From: Nemertoderma westbladi
Taxonomy: Eukaryota > Xenacoelomorpha > Nemertodermatida > Nemertodermatidae
Assembly: GCA_032718475.1 (NCBI GenBank)
Contig: JAUCBJ010008829.1
Span: forward strand, 62,001 to 126,000
Direction: 5' to 3'
DNA length: 64,000 nt
In this document: positions 48,274 through 59,803 of the stretch, piece after piece
Layout of the letters: each line of letters starts with the position of its first letter
Numbering within the stretch: the stretch's first letter is position 1
Notes under the pieces: generated by a model
Seen by the model: only the letters and a program-made list of their open reading frames with translations
Databases searched by the model: none
Told to the model about the DNA's origin: nothing
Position numbers and translations under genes: made by a program

Positions 48274-51200
48274 TATCGTTCGGAGTGGGCGTGTGACTAT
48301 ATTATTTTATATTCGTTTTCTTATTTTTATATTTATGTATGTATTACTATGTAATTTTGTTATAATCGTTTTCTTTAATTTTTATTTTAAGTAGAATATT
48401 ATTTAGTGATCATTTAGTAGAATAAGTGCAATATATTTGCGTTTATTACATACGTAATTACTTATATTATATACTTAGTGTGACGGCAAGAAATATTTCT
48501 TTCTCTTTCCTTACTGTCCGTATTATATTATAAATACGTAACTACAGTAAGATGAAATGTCCGTACTTATTAAAGTACAATAAAGCCACTACTATATTCA
48601 AGTATTATTGGTAGGCAGAGTATTAGGAATGCAAAGTTCAGATCCTCGTGTCTCGGCTAAACCAAGCTCTGGGTAGACCTTGGAAACGACTTGCCTCTTC
48701 ACACTGACATTGCTTTGTGCGATATTGCTCTCATACCATATATAATAATACATATAGTAGCGTGATGTCCCTACAACAGTAGCGTAAACCGCAAATAAAT
48801 CTGTTGAACCCTTTGACCATCTGTAATTCTAGTCGATTAAGATATCGTGGCACCCACCGATATACTTGAAAGACAAATTCTAGAATCAGTGGTTAACGTC
48901 CCCAGACAAGTTCTGGAATAAATTGGTGCCCATCTTAAATATTAATTATTTAATATTTACAAATCTATATCTAAAAATCTGTAAAATTCAGATCCTTTAA
49001 CAATTCTAGTCGATTAAGATATCGCAGCACTTACCGATACTCTTAAAAGACAATTTTCATAGAATTAAGGATCCTATGTCCCCAGAAATGTTCTGGAATC
49101 AAATCGTGTCAATTTTACTATTAAATAATAAAATTCACGGGAATAAATTTAAATTCATACCTTTCAATGAATTTAATAAATTGCCATTTTACGCAATTTA
49201 TAACATTCCCAAAATTCCATTAATTAATAGATCACGGGAGCGGAGATTTATCCTATCAAGCGTATTAGTGTGCGAGAATCTCCCAGACATAGTCAATAGC
49301 CGATAAAATTCATAAAGTCATGTATAAAAGGATATTGACCATTAAAGAATTACTATTAAATAACATCCCAGATCTGTATGCATTGGAATTACCCTAATTC
49401 TACCGCTAGCTTTGCATAATGTCACCATAGCAACACCCACGCTAGAATTAGAAGCGAGTTAAAAGAACAATAGAAAGCTTGCCCATTGAATAGCATAGGG
49501 AATAAATAGCACACTGCTAGTATCCCAGGATACATAATAATAACGTGAAATTCTGGAAGGCACTGACTAACGGACAAGTGGCCCGAGTGTGTGTAATTTG
49601 TGACAAGTTGTGTGTGTGGTATTTGTGAGTTTATAGGCGAATGTTACTACTAAGGTGTGTTTACAGTAGCAAGTTGCAATTGTGAAAGTAACCCTAACTC
49701 TCCAGTAAAAACCTGAAGTGTATCTAAGCCTTTGGGACAGACAGTGGAGTGACTCGTGCTAGTGTCGTTGTCATTGTGTGGCTACAACGTTGGTGAGGGC
49801 ACAGTGGCGACGATACGACGATACATCTGCGCTGAGGATCTTACACTTTCCGGGGGCTGATTGGGGTAGGCAGCGACGCTCGCTAGCCTAAATATAAACT
49901 CATTATAATATTAATAAACTCATATATAGCAGATATGACGGAGTTGATAGAAGATGGTCTTGGTATCAGGGAGCGATATACTCTACTTTCAAGCGTTTGT
50001 TGATAGCTTGATACGCGGTGATACTAGTCCAACTACTACGGAGGATGATGGTCGTTATATCGAACCGACGATTTCCTGGAAGCAACTTACGCGTGAATTG
50101 GACTATGGAAAATTCACCACTCGCTACACACATCGTAATGGTATGTATATGGACTTCTTAACCATTGGCCATTCTATCGATTTACACGATACGGACTATG
50201 TCGAACATATCCTACCCAGCGGAGTCGAAACGATAAACCGAAATTCGAATGCGAAAATCCTATTCGAAATCGACTCGAAAGAAAGACATTAAAGAAACAA
50301 ATAAACGCGGTAACTCCAACATATATTTGGAATTCTTGATAGAAGCATTGTAACAACAAATAAATATCATCCGCGTTTCCCCTACCAGACGTGCGTCTTT
50401 GATATTATTACGATAAATGCCCTAGACCCAACTAATAAACGGAAAGACATAAACATCCACGGAAACGTTGTGCTAAACACAGTTGTACTTGTTATATTTA
50501 CTGGAGTTTCGAACGAAGCTTATTCGACGTATCACCTACGCTCACTCGGCTCAAACAGTCCTTGAGTGAACCTTTGATCGGAGTTCCGGAATACTCGGTC
50601 AGACCACCTCGTTCTTGATTAGACCTCAGATTTTCGATTCTGATGGTATCACGGATCCTCACGGACTGTATTCACTGTTCCAAGATCTAGTGCTACCCTA
50701 ACAATTAATCGGTAACACTCCGACAGTGATCTCTAGCTATCCGCCCATCTTACCTAGCCGGATTGGGACGTGGACACCTAATATCACTATCCAACCGTAT
50801 GGTCGTCCCCGTTTAACGCAATACAACCCTTCATCAAGGTGAAGGAGAGCGTTGTACGAAACGAGTTAAACGCTACTCTATAAAGATCAAAAAAGAAACC
50901 TGCGTTTGTTCAGATAAACGTAAGTTATAACAGCAAGTCCAATCGATAAACGAATTGGCTTTATCTCAGTTCGATTGGGAAATCTCGAATCTCTAAGAAG
51001 ATATCGAGCTTAGAAAACCCTATTCTCTGCGAGAGTTTTGGACGAACGTATCCCATGACAAGCGGAGGAAAATCAGCTCGAGGAGAAGCATATCGAAATG
51101 GACGAGACACCGACCGTAAACCCAAACCTTCTAATGCAATTGTATTGCACCTTTTACCCAGGAGTTATAGCCTTCCTAGTAAAGTGGCTCGCCCCAAAGA

Positions 51201-51339
51201 GAAAAGGACTCTTGCTGGCCTCGGGAAACTGCGTGAACGCCGTCCGCGCAAGAAAAACTAACTGTTTAGAGTATCTTTATGTTTTAGAAACTGTGATTTT
51301 TATATTTTATAGACTGAAAATCCCATTTTCTGGGAGCGG
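48274..51339 (+). other. BEL-B 3' region between pol and the 3' LTR
   Basis: Collinear with 19053-22063 of BEL-A. Three short frames correspond to the BEL-A small ORFs: 49076-49306 (FNEFNKLPFYAIYN…), 49935-50292 (broken after its start by a 2-bp loss near 49,989; AFVDSLIRGDTSPT remains in another frame) and 51055-51261 (MTSGGKSARGEAYRNGR, basic tail). Otherwise AT-rich, with nothing else recognised. Confidence 0.65.
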
Positions 51340-52548
51340 TGTAAAAGCTTTTGCGGAATTGCCCGGTTATTTTTCCTTATTTTTCCCGTAAAATACTTTG
51401 TAGTTGGTTTAGTAGGCGTAAGAGGCCATATTATTGCTGTATCGGTGTTTTTTAGAGGACCTAAGAGCTATTTCTTCCGTATGTGTACTTTGGAAGACAT
51501 GGTTGGTGATTCTATGGCAATTCTATGACGCAAAATAGCTAGATCCTCTTGAAACAGTAGTTACTATGACGACGGTTAACAGCTGAGCTGTATACGTGTC
51601 AATTTTCTTTGTTCTACGGTGTCTCTTAGTTCAGTCAACCAATCAGAGCGTTTTTACTGCTCTTGTACAGAAATTTCCTAGAAATCACGCAATGCTTTAT
51701 GGGCAGTGTTTACATTCAGTCCTGAGCCCAAGAAAGAACGGCTTTTGGAATATCTGTGTTTTCAGCTCTTTAGCCCAACACTAGTAGGCTTAATTATAGG
51801 GACATATATCCGTTATCTTACTGACCTAACTCAACTGGGCAATGCATATATCTTATCGTACATACTTTTATATCGTTATACTGCTATTTACTGTCGGTTA
51901 TTCACTATATATGGTTGATGAAATATTATATTTGGAATAACGAGAAATAATCACGAAACCCCAATATTCTTGATATACCGAAGGTAAGAGAGACCGGTTA
52001 CATATAACGATTGCGACTTATGTTAAAGTGGTTTGAAGTGAATCTAATGTTATTTGATAGACCCTACATGAGTCGGTCTGTGTTCCTTTTATATGTGACT
52101 AAAATTAGTGAAGATCGGCAGATTGGTGTGCAGTATTGTGCAGCATTGTTTATGAGTGAGACTGATAACGAAGCATTTCCTAAAGAATGCGCCATATATG
52201 TGAATTATAACTAAGCCATATCGTTGTGTGTAGTTTAAGTCATAACTCTGTTTATATAGATAGAACGCCACGTCCTAAAGGAACTGTTAATATTCCCCGA
52301 AGGTGAATAATATTTGTCAGAGATTATATAATACGATCAGTCGAATAATACAGTAGGCTTACATAGCAATACGATTAAGCCGTCGAACCCAATCTCCCGG
52401 GTATATCAAGCGGGTGAATGATCACGCATAGATTGGTTTCGACTAGTGTAGTGAATCAAATATTTGTCATAGGCTAAAAGCGATTTATTATCTAGAAGAC
52501 ATCCTAATTTGGCGGGTTAAACTGCCAAAGGTCTTAAAAGCGCGAACA
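51340..52548 (+). repeat. BEL-B 3' LTR
   Basis: 1,209 bp, about 99% identical by eye to the 5' copy, followed by the target duplication tactg. Confidence 0.92.
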
Positions 52549-52684
52549 TACTGTATTATTGTATATTGTGTAGTGGTGGTGGTTGTCTATTGTGTGTGCT
52601 ATATATATATATATATGACCCTACCTACCGGTACTGATATATTCCTTATTATACTGACCTGAGCCTACATCCAACTTCACAACA
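52549..52684 (+). repeat. Gypsy-1 3' LTR, remainder
   Basis: Continues the LTR interrupted at 24,993. The first five bases, tactg, are the BEL-B target duplication. Ends CTTCACAACA, followed by gctac (Gypsy-1 target duplication, 52685-52689). Confidence 0.88.
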
Positions 52685-52689
52685 GCTAC

Positions 52690-52858
52690 AAATGTCTTTA
52701 GTGCAATATTCTCGGCTGCAATATACACTAACACTAAGGATGCGTCCGTCCAATAAAATAATGTTAAGGTCGTGTCGAACTCCGCTATTATCTGCTTACT
52801 TACCTTGACCGAGACTACTGCCACCTGCAACTCTGCACGAGGGACAGTCATGTATTTG
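52690..52858 (-). pseudogene. BEL-D RNase H fragment
   Basis: The minus-strand translation (PRAELQVAVVSVKV, FYWTDASLVLVYIAAENIALKTFVA) is the C-terminal half of a BEL RNase H. Without Gypsy-1 it continues into 9237-9188 (NRRAQIVDFSTKEQ). Upstream it is fused directly to the BEL-D protease at about 52,858, so RT and the first half of RNase H are deleted here. It is the inverted partner of 8937-9104. Confidence 0.85.
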
Positions 52859-54721
52859 TTCTACTAACGGTTGTTGTGTTATAGGCTGTAATTCGTCGTG
52901 TCTATCCTTTGGCTTGTCACCACCTGAAAACTCATAGGACATGGGTACTCGTGTATACCAACCTAATATAGTCCTATGGGCATGTGGTCCATTTACATGC
53001 GGTTCAGCTGGTCTCGTTTCCCATATCTGGTGTGTGATCAACTGTTCTGCACCAATCAACATAGAAACAATCCTATAACCTACCTGGTGTCTGGGTACTC
53101 TAAGCTTGTCAAAATACTCCTGTGCTATGGGACTCATCGGTGGCACCTTACCTAACTGCCTGCCGAACCCCTTCATAGCTAGACACTTAAATCCGTCCAA
53201 TGGCAAAGCTCTTCGTTCTTGTTGAGTATGTTGGTCTCTTGGAAGTAAGGATTCTAATTCTACCGAAATTATGTGTCCCTTGAGGTCCCCTACCCCGTGC
53301 ATAGACTTCAACTCTATTTGGATCTCCTCGGCGTCCTGGAAGCTAGAAACAGCTCTCGCCACTTCCTCATCGATATAGGATAATGTGGACGCAGTGTCCA
53401 ACATCACATATATTCTTTTCAATCCCTTATCCCCAGTAAGTTTCACCGGAATCACGCTAAATATTTCCGACGTGGCCGATGATAAATACGTCCGCGCGCT
53501 TGTCGATGAACTATCCGCAGTGAAACCTTGGTAGGTCACTTCTCTTGCGCTCGACTCGCCATCCTCGTCCGACGAACCTGGTTGATAACCATCGTCCTGA
53601 ATGCTGGTGTACATATTTCTCCTTATCGATACGGGTTCTCTGCTCCCCTTCCTTTGAGGATTTCGCTGTAAGTAACGGTCCGTTGGGGTGTGGAAATCCG
53701 CATGTAGCAACTTGTGATGTAGTCTGCCGCATTCCATGCATCCATCCTTGCTGTTTGGGCACTGCCGCCGTACATGGCCTGGCGCAAGACATGCCCAACA
53801 GGTGTCCAACGTCCGCACTTGAACTCTTCTATGTTCCGAATTTAATTCTTTGAACCGTCTGCAACAATCTAACTTATGATCGTCAGATCTTACCTCCTTT
53901 AGCAAGCAGAATTGGCAACCTACAAATCCATCCGGCAACTCCTGTTGCTTTAACCTAGGTCTATCTAACCGCTCACCTGGCCATACTCGCGAGTCTGATC
54001 TAAAGGCTGGGGTACTCGAATTATATCTGTCTACTGAGTTAAATGTCACAGTGGTCCTGTCATTGTCAAAACTTACCATAGACTTACCGGTAACAGGTTT
54101 AGACTCCCTCATATTCTCCTCTGAGAAATTTGATTTCATCTCTGCTACTGCGTCTGTGGCTATCATGTCATGAATGTGTTGAAGTGTCAACACTTTACCT
54201 TGGCTCTCCAACTTATTCTCTAATTTGTGCCATTTCTGTCTGTAACGCATATTTAAACGTCTTATCACGCTCTTCAAAACTTCGGCGTGATCACCATGGT
54301 GAGGTAGATTCACCATCCTCAAGCTGCCCAATGCGTTCGAAATAGCGTTCGCTAAGTTCAACAGCTCTAACGGAGTTGTAATCCTTCTGCCCTTACCCAA
54401 GTCTTCCACTATCGACTGTGCCATCTTGGTTTTATTCCCATAGATGTTGCTAAGCGTCTTCATTGCTAACTCGAATGCTCTTTCATTGCCGACGAAGTTG
54501 TCAGCAATTGCTCTAGGTTCTCGATGGAGCATTTGAAGCAAATAGTTGAATTTCTCGTTGGGAGTAAAGGTGCTGTTGGTCAGCTGTTTGTCGACATAGG
54601 TTTTGAACGTCCTCCAGTACTTATGGTTGCCCATAAACTTCTGGGGTTGTTGCGTCGGCAGTCCTTGCCTAGCGGCAAACTTACCTATGTCTCTAAGGGT
54701 TGCGTCGTTCCGGGTTAACAA
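52796..54721 (-). pseudogene. BEL-D Gag core, zinc knuckles and protease
   Basis: 641 residues. Gag core of DUF1759 type (about 25-220: PQKFMGNHKYWRTFKTYVDK, FNYLLQMLHREPRAIADNFVG, IYGNKTKMAQSIVEDLG). Cys/His clusters follow (CQFCLLKE…, CWACLAPGHVRRQC, CMECGRLHHKLLH). Then comes an aspartic protease of DUF1758 type, beginning KRIYVMLDTASTLSYIDEEVA (Asp in DTA) and including VSMLIGAEQLITHQ and RTILGWYTRVP. It ends shortly after joining the RNase H fragment in the wrong frame. The frame is open upstream into the end of the next segment through a one-base shift near 54,745. Confidence 0.88.
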
Positions 54722-54726
54722 ATGGT

Positions 54727-56082
54727 TTAGTTCCGCAGGGTTATTAAGTCTGGTCCTTTCCCGGTGGTTAAACTTACCTGCTCTGCGTCCGTCCTTCTTT
54801 CTTTATAGTTTCGGGACTTCTGACGTCTCATGTCTTCTTCTTCATCGCTTGATTCAGTGTCAGTCCTTAGCGCTCGCGATGGTTTGCGCGCCGAAGCCCT
54901 GACCCAAGCATCCTGAATAAACCTTTCCGCCGAATTTTCGAAATTAGGATTATGTATAGTTGGGACAGATGCCCTTACCTGAGGTCTATGTGGTATAGTT
55001 GCCTCCGATATACGTACTCGTTGACTAGGTTGGACTTTATCTGACTCAGGCCTGCTAGGATTTGAATTACTTCTTACCTGGGCTGCTTCCTTTAACCATA
55101 GGTTGCTAAGCATGTCCGTTATAGGTTGGATGTGCGGCGATATAGCTTGCGCTAAACTAGCACTTAACTCATCCCTCGTAATAAATTCCTGGCTAGGGTT
55201 CTGTTGTATAGTCGGCTCTATCTGAGTAATCCGCTGTCTCTCATATGATCCCTCTTTCGGTTTAACCCGTAAGTTATCCGTCAAACTGTGTCGGCGCTCC
55301 GTCCGCGTATTCCAAAAGCGCGGGTTCGGTTCGCCAAATACTCGTCCCGTTGGAGTTTCTCTAAACTCTTCGTTCTCGCGTTCGGTATGTAGTGGTGCGG
55401 TGTTCTGATGCCGTGGATTCTGCGCGATGGGTGGAGCACTAATACCAACTGGTGTGCGATATGTAGAGAACGGTTTAGCGATCCGAGTACTCGTAATAGC
55501 TGGACTGGGTATAGGAATTCCGGTCGTTGTCAACTCGCGTATAGTCGGAGTTCTCGCTTCCTGTTCGGCCTTCTGCAGTGCGAACAGTTCTCGCAACTCA
55601 GTCCCTACACTCGCCCCACATTCTTCGATCATTCGCATCCCCTTCTTGGAGATTTCATTCGCCTTCCTGGTCCATTCTTCACTCTCTAAATTTAATCTCG
55701 CACTTTCCAACTGCGCCAGTTTACGTTCTTCTTCTTCCCTCGCTCGTCTCGCTGCGCTCTCTTCTTCCACTCGCGCCTTATCTTCATACAACGCTTGTCG
55801 CTCTTTCTCGATCTCGAGTTCACGTTCCTTGCGTTCGCGTTCAAGTTCGAGTTCGCATTCCTTCTGTTCGCGTTCGAGCTGAAGTTCGCGTTCCTTCTGT
55901 TCGCGTTCAAGCTGGAGTTCGCATTCCTTGCGTTCGCGTTCAAGTCGGAGTTTGCGTTCCTTCTGTTTGCGTTCCGCTCGCTCACGCTTACCTTTATCTT
56001 CCAACTCTCGCAAATTCGTGTCTAACTTACGTGTGCGCTCCCGTTCCCGCTTGGCTTCCTTCCGTGCTTCCGATGCACGCAA
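54727..56082 (-). pseudogene. BEL-D Gag N-terminal coiled coil
   Basis: 451 residues. The first ~150 are an extreme Glu/Arg/Lys coiled coil with a 10-11-residue repeat (LEREQKERELQ-like). The rest is a Pro/Ser/Thr-rich linker rich in PTIRELTTTGIPIP-like and RVRISEATIPHRP blocks. The frame ends at TAA near 54,727 and is followed by the Gag core in another frame. One missing base near 54,745 explains the break. The plus-strand frames over this region are composition shadows of the repeat. Confidence 0.8.
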
Positions 56083-56507
56083 AACTTCCGCCTGTTGTTC
56101 GTCCAGTCGGCGTCTTCTCCCCTCTGCCGAGTTGTGAGAAACAAGGGATCTAGCACATTCCCTCGCGCGTGACTAACCTGGGAATTGCCACTGCCTCTGG
56201 ATGCGTCGTCGGGTGGAGTTAACGTTCTCTGTTGGATATTGTCTGTCGTCGGTAGCACCTGACCCGGTACCACCACTCCACTCTGCATCAGCCAGCTGGT
56301 AACTTCCCGTTGATACCTGCGCTCCTCCTTATCCTGCATATCTTCTTGCTCCACTAAATTTCTCGACTCTGCGTCACTCACTTGAGTCGCCTGCGCTTGT
56401 GATGCCCATAGCAACCAGTTCTCCGTCCTAACTCGCCGAAATCGCTCAGATAACGCGTGGTGCTCTAGCAAGGCTGCTAAAACCCTGTCGTAAATCCTCG
56501 TCGCCAC
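56022..56507 (-). pseudogene. BEL-D Gag N-terminal segment, helical
   Basis: The minus-strand frame starts MATRIYDRVLAALLEHHALSERF and includes a Gln/Glu-rich helical stretch. It leaves the coiled-coil frame near 56,115, where a one-base shift would join GEDADW to the LDEQQAEVLRASEARKE frame. It is probably part of the same Gag, since no separate domain is seen. Confidence 0.6.
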
Positions 56508-56651
56508 GTCGCTCGACTGAGACTCTACTGCCTTCGTTGCCAGGACTGCAAGCTCCTCTGTCTGCTAAAATAACGCTGAGTTGTATCTTCTTCTAATCTC
56601 TACTAACCCTTCTCTTCCAATGTTCGCTGAGTCGGCTAACATCTTCCTTAC

Positions 56652-57164
56652 CTAGTCCGCCGTCCGGGTTATATGTCCGGCATGCGCGCGAAGTTTCTTC
56701 TTTATCGCGATATCAAGTTCTCTTTCGCTTACCTGACTCACACTTGGTGGACTTGAAGGATTATTCCGGGAACTACGGGTACTCCTTACAGCCGCTGGGA
56801 CCACAGCACTTACCATACCCACAGGTCTGGAAACCGGGCTCCGGGCTCTCGCTTTAGCTACACTACCCTCCCTATCACTCACCTCTGGCCGGGTTGCTGT
56901 ACAATCCTTCCTTACAGTAGCGGTAGGGGATCCTAATACTATTACCTCTGGTGGTTCTTCCTCACTAGTTACTGTCTCGTCCTCCTGTTCACTTACGTCA
57001 GCGTAGCTCGCTGTGTCGTCATAGTCAGCATTGTCATCAACAGTAATATTAACGCTATCGTCAGTCGGCGGTCCTGCCGCCATATCATAGCTGTCCTCTA
57101 GTGCCTCCTTGTCTGAGACACTCAGTCTAAATAATATTTGCCTTCCGGCCAAAAAATCTCGCAA
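56652..57164 (-). CDS. Acidic N-terminal ORF upstream of BEL-D gag, unknown
   Basis: 170 codons, with a likelier start at the internal Met at 57083 (MAAGPPTDDSVNITVDD). Strongly acidic first half (DDNADYDDTASYADVSEQEDETVTSEEEPP), Ser/Arg-rich second half, basic end (IKKKLRAHAGH). A TAG stop is followed at once by gtaagg. It may be the amino end of Gag or a separate ORF. No domain recognised. Confidence 0.4.
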   Translation of the reverse strand: MRDFLAGRQILFRLSVSDKEALEDSYDMAAGPPTDDSVNITVDDNADYDDTASYADVSEQEDETVTSEEEPPEVIVLGSPTATVRKDCTATRPEVSDREGSVAKARARSPVSRPVGMVSAVVPAAVRSTRSSRNNPSSPPSVSQVSERELDIAIKKKLRAHAGHITRTAD

Positions 57165-58487
57165 AATTCGAGATATATATAAAATTTAATCGAAATACGA
57201 TTAAATTATTTGTCAAATAATTAGTTGTCCAAATGTCAAAATAAATTTGCATGCAATATTGTGAATTTAATAGGATACGGTTATAGCAAATACCAATACA
57301 ATATTTAAACAAAAATATTATTCTTTAGCTATTATATAGCATTTAAATACTGGTATGACACAAAATAATTTTGAATCTAATACAAAATATTCAAAATGAA
57401 CTTGCCACCCAAATATTTCTAATTTTGCATATATAGCTCTAATCAACGCAATTTTAATTACAAATATTATATGTATCCACTAGAGCGTGGCTACATCTTT
57501 GGGCTGCGACTCTCTTTCTCTCTCTCTCTAACTCGAGCGATTCAAAAAACATGGTCGGCTAAACCTAACTATCCTAACTAATAAATCGAGTTCAGCTTCG
57601 CAGTTAAACAACCGGTAATTTTTTACTGCTTCCACAAACACAATGGTGCCAACAGAACAACTAACCTTGTTTGCTGTGAGATTCCACGTCCGCGTCCAAA
57701 GTTTCAGTCCTTTCGCTGATTGCAAAACAAACCCGCAGACCCACACAAACCCCAAACTCAGAATCTCCGCCTTACCATGTATCTCCAGATGGTATAAAAC
57801 AACTAAGCGGTTATCCAACATACCAGTGCAAAACTGTAGATTTTATTACAAAATTAATTTTTTGACCAAAACTGAATTCTCACAAACCTAGCTAAAATTT
57901 TCAAAAAACTAACTTACAGCTTGCCCTAACGGCCTAATGAACTGCTGTATTTGCGATTAGTAAATGCACTACTGTACATCCACTGTACACAGTACAGTAA
58001 GTAAAATAGTACACTAACCTAACAGCCTAATGAATACTGTATGTAGTACAGCAAAACAAATGTCTTTTCTACCGTAAGCAGTACAGCAAAACCAAACGTG
58101 CCTTACTGTTACGAACAAACTACCCGGCCTAACCAATAAAGACACAAACTGCTCTATTTATTAAACAGGGCAATCAGGAGCGTATAATTGCTAATGTAGG
58201 GCTGCGGAGTACAAAAACCACTACTTACCGTTGGATGGCGCTAATCTGCCGTCCGCTAATATATTTCCTAATTGTCTACGGCTCCTGCTAAATTCTCGTT
58301 CCTTTCTCTATCGATTACTCAATAGAGAGCTAACTGTTCGAATATATGAGCCAAACGGGAATAACCAAAACAACAAACCCAAATCGGCTCCCTAAGCTTA
58401 CTTAAAACGAGTGTGAGAGGCTCTACACTCCGAGTATATTCTTAAGGCCTAATTTGCTGTTAAAATGCGTTAACAATTATGTCTTTT
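57165..58487. other. AT-rich stretch without a recognisable gene
   Basis: Should contain the BEL-D leader and 5' LTR, but I cannot delimit them. Seen: a (ct)n stretch near 57,515, and short direct repeats built on gcctaatgaa…tgta and gtacagcaaaac between 57,930 and 58,100. A 97-codon minus-strand frame (57528-57821) has no domain. Confidence 0.5.
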
Positions 58488-58532
58488 CTAATCTAATCTA
58501 ATCTAATCTAATCTAATCTAATCTAATCTAAT
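58488..58532. repeat. (CTAAT)9 microsatellite
   Basis: Nine perfect CTAAT units ending exactly at the BEL-E LTR start. BEL-E appears to have inserted into it. Confidence 0.95.
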
Positions 58533-59803
58533 TGTAAAAGCTTCTGTGGGATATAACTAGTCCTTCGCTCCGCAATCCAGTTTTCCCCCGTGCGCTCAAA
58601 TACTCTAAAACCTACTGTAAAAGCGTTTACGGATATAATCCGTTCCCTGGCCCGCAAAGTACCGTATAGGTGTTTTTAACGGACATAAAAGTAATTCTTC
58701 TGGATGTATACTTTAGCGGACATAGCAAGGTACAAAAACCCGCCATACGGCATTTTCTCTATCACCATATCGTGGGAAGGATTCAGATTACGACATCTAC
58801 CAGCTGACTACCAGCTGACGTGGAAGGGGCCATTGGACACATGGTTTCTTTGTTCCGCTTAACAGCCAATCAGGGTGATGTTTACTTTTACCTGTGAAGA
58901 CATTCTACGGATGTGGCGGATGTCAGTGTTGGTTTTATTCTAGGCCACAAGAACGGCTCTGGAATCACTTGTTTTCAGACTTTATAAGAAACATTAGTAG
59001 GCTTAGATTATAGAGTGTATAACTGTTATCATACCATATCACAAGTCACACATATTAACAATCATACCGGTCCAAATCATACCAATCATACGGGACATAC
59101 TTATCATATCTTAACCTACCGTCTTACTGCTTTTACTGTTTGTAATTATTTGTGTCAGTTAGTTGGATGTTATTAGTTGAAGAATATCGAGAAATAACCC
59201 AAATTTCCCAATCTTCTTGATACACTACAGGTTAGAGAGACAGGTTACATAACGATTGCGACTTATATTATTGTGGTTTGTAATGAATCTAATGCTATTT
59301 GATAGCCACTACGAGTCAATTGCTGTTCTCTTTATGTGTGATCAAAGTCAGTAACTGTCGGCAAACCAGTGAGCAGTATTGTGCGGTACCGGTAGTGTGT
59401 ATGATTGTGGTTGATAACTAAGCATTTCCTAAAGAATGCGTCTCATACGTGAATTCTAAGCCATATCGTTGTGTTTAGTATAAGTCATAGCTTTGTTTAC
59501 ATAGATAGAGCGCCACGTCCTAAAGGAACTGCTAATATTTCCCGAAAGTGAATAATATTTGTCAGAGATTATATATTGGTGATCAATCGAATAATACATG
59601 TAGGCTTCACTGCAATAAATCTAAGCATACGAATCCAGTCTCCCGGGTGTAACCATCGGGTGAATGAACGCGCACAGGCTGGCTTCGGCTAATGTTGTGT
59701 TTATTTTGTATTAAATCTTGTCATCTTATAAAGTCAATTTACCAACTAAAGACATATAAATTTTGGCAGGTTAAACTGCTAAAGGTCTCCAAAAGCGCGT
59801 ACA
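58533..59803 (+). repeat. BEL-E 5' LTR with an internal 83-bp duplication
   Basis: 1,271 bp, begins TGTAAAAGCTTC and ends GCGCGTACA. The first 83 bp have a diverged second copy of the LTR start at 58,616 (TGTAAAAGCGTT). Comparison with BEL-A shows that both copies lie within the LTR: the block around aaatactct aligns with BEL-A about 60 bp from its start. The 3' LTR is outside the window. Confidence 0.8.

Larger units (their letters stand above)
24994..52548 (+). mobile_element. BEL-B: full-length BEL/Pao retrotransposon with nested insertions
   Basis: Bounded by 1,208/1,209-bp LTRs (about 99% identical by eye, about a dozen differences) and the target duplication tactg (24989-24993, 52549-52553). 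Same family as BEL-A and BEL-E. Its own sequence is 24994-31969, 35304-35371 and 43918-52548. It retains Gag, protease, RT, RNase H and integrase, but is silenced by a LINE-3 insertion, the BEL-C insertion and two TAG codons in pol. Confidence 0.9.
9238..52684 (+). mobile_element. Gypsy-1: Gypsy-type LTR retrotransposon carrying BEL-A and BEL-B
   Basis: Borders are set by 147-152-bp LTRs that start TGTAATATTC and end CTTCACAACA, and by a 5-bp target duplication gctac. Its own sequence is 9238-11539, 23249-24993 and 52549-52684; the rest is BEL-A, BEL-B and their passengers. The gene order Gag-protease-RT-RNase H-integrase fits Gypsy (Metaviridae). It is dead: stop at 11199, frameshift near 23370, a deletion between RNase H and integrase, and two insertions. 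Confidence 0.85.
52685..57164 (-). mobile_element. BEL-D: BEL/Pao element remnant, minus strand
   Basis: Minus-strand Gag, protease and a truncated RNase H, distinct in sequence from BEL-A/B/E. The left part (8688-9237) was separated by Gypsy-1. No LTR could be identified: the 5' LTR should lie right of 57,164 and the 3' end left of the palindrome. Broken by at least two frameshifts in gag and a large pol deletion. Confidence 0.7.

Noticed and set aside
55427-56153. Plus-strand frames opposite the BEL-D coiled coil
   Set aside because: Shadows of the Glu/Arg repeat in minus-strand gag; Ser/Arg and Phe/Ala composition only.
56560-56651. A real intron joining the acidic ORF to BEL-D gag (gtaagg after 56,652, ttttag near 56,563 on the minus strand)
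   Set aside because: The in-frame TAG lies before the donor and would remain in the spliced RNA, so splicing would not join the frames.
57528-57821. 97-codon minus-strand ORF as a gene
   Set aside because: No recognisable domain and no homologue in the window; length is within chance expectation.
58488-58532. Telomeric repeat
   Set aside because: CTAAT/ATTAG does not match the usual animal telomere units (TTAGGG, TTAGG), and there are only nine copies inside the block.
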